Shown here piece by piece: positions 60,576-64,000 of a DNA stretch of 64,000 bases. The notes beneath the pieces were generated by a model. The model was not told where the DNA came from. It was given only the letters and a program-made list of their open reading frames with translations, and made no database searches. The translations under genes and the position numbers were made by a program. Numbering within the stretch: position 1 is the stretch's first letter; each line of letters opens with the position of its first letter. Source of the DNA: Budorcas taxicolor (Eukaryota; Chordata; Mammalia; Artiodactyla; Bovidae); assembly GCF_023091745.1 (NCBI RefSeq), contig NC_068935.1, positions 5,837,744 to 5,901,743 on the forward strand, in the 5' to 3' direction.

Positions 60576-62639
60576 AAGGATCAAGTCATACTCACCTGAG
60601 TTACTTAAGTGAGAGTGAGTGATTGTGCTAGGATGGTATAATTAACCAAGTTCAAAGAATGGTTAAATGAGAATTGTTTCATTTTGATAGAAACAATTGG
60701 TGTGTTCCTCCTCCCGCCTTTGCCAACCCTGGACCAACATTTTAACTGGGAAAGATTTTAGCGGGTGCTGTTGTCTCTCTCTTTACAGGATACCTTTTCT
60801 TAAGCTCCTTAATATAGTATGAGAAAGAAAACATGGGTCCAAAAAATGAGAGGAACTGGAACCAACGTGTGCTACCATCAACTGCATGGATTGTTTGTCA
60901 AGTAGAGAGGCAGAGAGTTTTAAATGTACTTTTATTTTAAAGAGTCTGTGCTTGTAGATGCAGCCCATGTGGCTGGGGCTAAGCTTGTAATAACTTCACA
61001 AGTGCTATGAAGAAACCCCAATTTCTCTCTGAAAGTGGTTTTGTCATACTGTAATATAAAAGGATAAGGAAGTAATTTGACCGTGTGTGGTTGGGTGGAT
61101 GTTGTTGCCTGCAGTTTATTATATTTAGGTAATGCTTAACTGCACACTTGATAGACATTACTTTTATGTTGTGGCTCCTGGACTGTTTTATACTCCCTGG
61201 TCATTATGCTAAGAAATGAGGCTCACTTACCTTTCCGAGTTAAAGTCCCCTGCTCTCACCCTATGTCCTAATAAAAGATTCTGGCAGTGTTAACTATAAA
61301 GCTAAGCTCCCTCTTTCTCAACTAAAAAGAGAAAGAGTCTACTCTGAACAGACTTTGGGGCCCTGAAAATGGACAGATTTGTTAAGAAGATAGCCAGGTG
61401 CTAGTCGAATCAACACATTAATTAAGGGCTGTTAGAGCTGTGCTCAAACTGTGGGGCAATCATCCAGCCACTGTGGGAAGGAGAAGGCAATGAGGAGAGC
61501 CGTGGTAAGCGCTAGCTCCTAATCACCCACTGCTTCAAAGCCAGGGTTGAAGAGTTAGGCCACCCTCTTCCACATAGCTCCTGCTGTAACAGAGTAGGAC
61601 CCTATGGGGCCTTTCCAGTACAGACCCCTCCCCCATATCCTCTGCTTTAGCTCTTCTCTGAGGTACCTAGCTAACAGATTTTGATGTACTTTTCCTAAGT
61701 TGTTTTACAGATGCTAAAATCCCCACCCAAACGAAGTCATTAACTACTTGATGATCATTAGCATATAGCTCCCAGACCTCCTGGAGCCTGAGGATTGATA
61801 ATGTTAACCCCTGTGACACAGCCCTATGACCTCACCATCAATCAGTCAGAGAACTGTGCATGAGCTGATCACATACTCTGCAACTCCCATCCCTTACTTG
61901 GCCTTTTAAAGTACATTCTGGGCCAGGTCTTGGTGCTGGGAACCGACGTAAGACGTCTTCCCCTAGTCAGAGTTTGCATGGATGGGCATACTTCTGCCAT
62001 CAGCTTTTAGGACCCCAGGGTGAGCCACTGGGGCCACCCCCCACCCCCACCTCCCTGGGAGACACTCCAACACCAGCAGGTTCTGCTCACACTAAAGGAT
62101 GAACCACAAATATTTGAAGGTAGAAGCTATTCCCTACTCTACTACTCTTGGGTGAGTCATAGCCAGTGAAGTATCTACCAGTGCAGCAGAGAATTCAGGG
62201 TATTTTTGCTGCCTTGATGCCTAATACTTTCAAGCAGAAATGGCAACAGCTTGTTGCATACCAGCCAATCCAGGCGTTTCCTGAGACGACAGGGAAACAA
62301 ATCAGCTGGGTTTCAGTGGAACGTGGCACATTCAGCTGATGCAATATACACTCCAGCAAAATAAGGCAGTAGATAGACGGGCCTCCGACTGAACAGCTGG
62401 AGTTTGTCTCCTGTGGACAGATACTCCAAGATGAAGATAATAGCAGGAGGGAGGAGAAGCTGAGCCCGGCCCAGATAAGAGTTAAAGAGACCACACCTTT
62501 CTCATTCTTGAGGTCAAGGAGACCTTCCCAACTACACATGTGCAGAAAGGGTCCTCAGGGCCAAAAAAAGGAGGGGGCTCCACTCCATAGGAGGTGATGT
62601 CAACCTACCCATGGGGCTCTTCACTAGAAACTATCTGGT
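60576..62639. other. No confidently recognised feature
   Basis: Unassigned. The 61,680-61,935 part (AACCCCTGTGACACAGCC, CAATCAGTCAGAGAACTGTGC) resembles the U3 of an old class I LTR, and the matching R-like part (GGGGAGTTTTTGAGCAC) appears only at about 63,200. This may be one LTR split by later insertion. Confidence 0.35.
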
Positions 62640-63270
62640 TGAAAGAGGAACACGCACACTGGGGAGGACCCAGAGTAAAACCAAATATGGACTCCGAGCC
62701 AGGCAGACAAGATGATCGGCCAGAGGAAGCCATAAAGAAATGTGCAACATAAATGATTCAAACTACCATGAGCACGTGGTTCTCTCTGAGTCTGCCCACG
62801 TGAGTCTATTCACACATACTCTTTCCTCCTAATAAACACTTTACTTGTTTCACTACATTCCATCTCTATGTGGAAATTCATTTCTACAAAGCCATTAGGC
62901 CAGGCCCTTGTCACTGGCTATTGGTCCCTGGCAGTCTTAGAGGCTAGGACTCAGTGCTCTCACTGCTTCAGCCTGACTTCAATCTCTGGCCAAGAACCAA
63001 AATCCTGCTCTAAGCTGTGGCAGGCTGAGGCCACTCAAGATCAAAAGCACACCTGTGTCTTTTACCCTTTCACCCCATCCACCATCTGCTTAGGTCTTCT
63101 CTGTCCCTCTCCTGCTACCACATAAAGATGATATAAAAGTGTCTCTTTGGCTATTTGCAGAAATAAGTTAGTAAATAAATAAATACTTCCTTGAAACCCA
63201 TGGGGAGTTTTTGAGCACTAGCTGTCCCAGACTCCCTGTTTGGCACTTTACAATAAACATTGCACATTCC
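62640..63270 (+). mobile_element. Possible degraded ERV LTR sequence
   Basis: CCTAATAAACACTTTACTTG near 62,828 and TTTACAATAAACATTGC near 63,250 each look like LTR poly(A) regions, and 62,930-63,060 resembles other bovid LTR-associated sequence. Boundaries and family are not resolved. Confidence 0.3.
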
Positions 63271-63868
63271 TTCACCATAACCCGGTGATAGTAGATCAGC
63301 TTTACAAAGTGCAGGTGAGCAGACCTGAGTTTGGTTCAGTAACAATTCCATAGGCAGTGTCATGCTTCCCTGGCTTCTCTTTTCAACCATCCCCCATCTT
63401 GGTAATGAGCTATGTCATGGGTAACTTATCCCAAGAAAAAAAAGATTAAGATAAATGATAGAACTAAACTTTTCAAGCCACAGACAAAAGAGTCACTGCA
63501 ATCTGATTCTCACATGTTAGATGGTATAGGATGACATTTTGTGTACCTAGTCAGAATAGTACCCTTTTACTAAACTGCTTAGCTTCTTGCTCTTTGTTTT
63601 TAGTAACCTCAAACTTACAGAAAAAGTTGTAATTACAGTACAAATAATGTTTTTGTCTTGAACCATTTAACAGTCAGTGGATGCCCCATCATCCCATAAT
63701 ACTAGTTCAGTGTATATTTCCTACAAACAAAGTCATTCTCCTATGTAGCCACAATATTACCACCCAAACCAGGACATTCATTACTACCATCACTCTGTAG
63801 GGAGCAGTTTGCCACCCTAAAATATGTCTTTTGGCATGTTGTTTTAAGCATGGTATTTTCTAGGGATG
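63271..63868. other. No recognised feature
   Basis: Unassigned AT-rich intergenic sequence. Confidence 0.5.
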
Positions 63869-64000
63869 TTCTTTTATTTATTTATTTATTTTCTTCCCAT
63901 GGGGTATGCAGGATCTTAATTTCCTGACCAGGGATTGAACCTGTGCCCCTTACAGTAAGTAGAAGCATAGAGTCTTAACCACTGGACTGCCAAGGAAGTC
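63869..64000 (-). mobile_element. CHR-type SINE, antisense, cut by window end
   Basis: A (TTTA)n tail, then ATGCAGGATCTTAATTTCC, CCAGGGATTGAACCTGTGCCC and CCACTGGACTGCCAAGGAAGTC (split here for length) give an antisense CHR SINE nearly complete at the right edge. Confidence 0.85.

Noticed and set aside
62195..62539. 114-codon minus-strand ORF
   Set aside because: No domain, promoter or splice context recognised, and no similarity I can recall.

Overview
This window looks like genomic DNA from a ruminant (a pecoran such as cattle, sheep, goat or deer; the sequence alone does not say which). The evidence is its repeat content: BovB RTE LINEs in both orientations, tRNA-Glu-derived Bov-tA and CHR-type SINEs, artiodactyl L1 fragments and a solo class I ERV LTR. 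I see no prokaryotic features. The one gene I recognise belongs to the H2B.W family, which is X-linked in human (Xq22), so an X-chromosomal origin is likely but inferred.

Layout. (1) Bases 1 to about 30,155 are one uninterrupted tandem array of units of about 200 bp (roughly 150 units). Each unit is a truncated antisense Bov-tA SINE body of about 125 bp, an imperfect (CA)n tract, and a conserved linker of about 27 bp. The array runs off the left edge. It has nested higher-order structure: blocks of about 2.0, 2.9, 6.2 and 4.8 kb. The last unit on the right keeps the whole SINE, including the tRNA-derived end missing from the units I examined, so it looks like the founder or edge unit. (2) At 30,498-30,980 on the minus strand lies an intact single-exon ORF of 160 codons for an H2B.W-type testis histone variant. 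It has a compact promoter (TATA, perfect CRE, CCAAT, CACGTG E-box) at 31,046-31,145. (3) From 31.2 to 64 kb no other gene could be supported. The DNA is a patchwork of SINEs, L1 and BovB fragments (many in inverted pairs), old LTRs and DNA transposon remnants, separated by sequence I cannot assign.

Nothing here forms a pathway or operon. The most interesting object is the SINE-derived satellite: a dispersed retroposon turned into a tandem array with a near-nucleosomal period and very high (CA)n content. It ends about 240 bp beyond the likely poly(A) signal of a germline histone variant. A patch at 11.6-14.7 kb is rich in single-base insertions relative to its near-identical duplicates; this is more likely an assembly-accuracy problem than biology.
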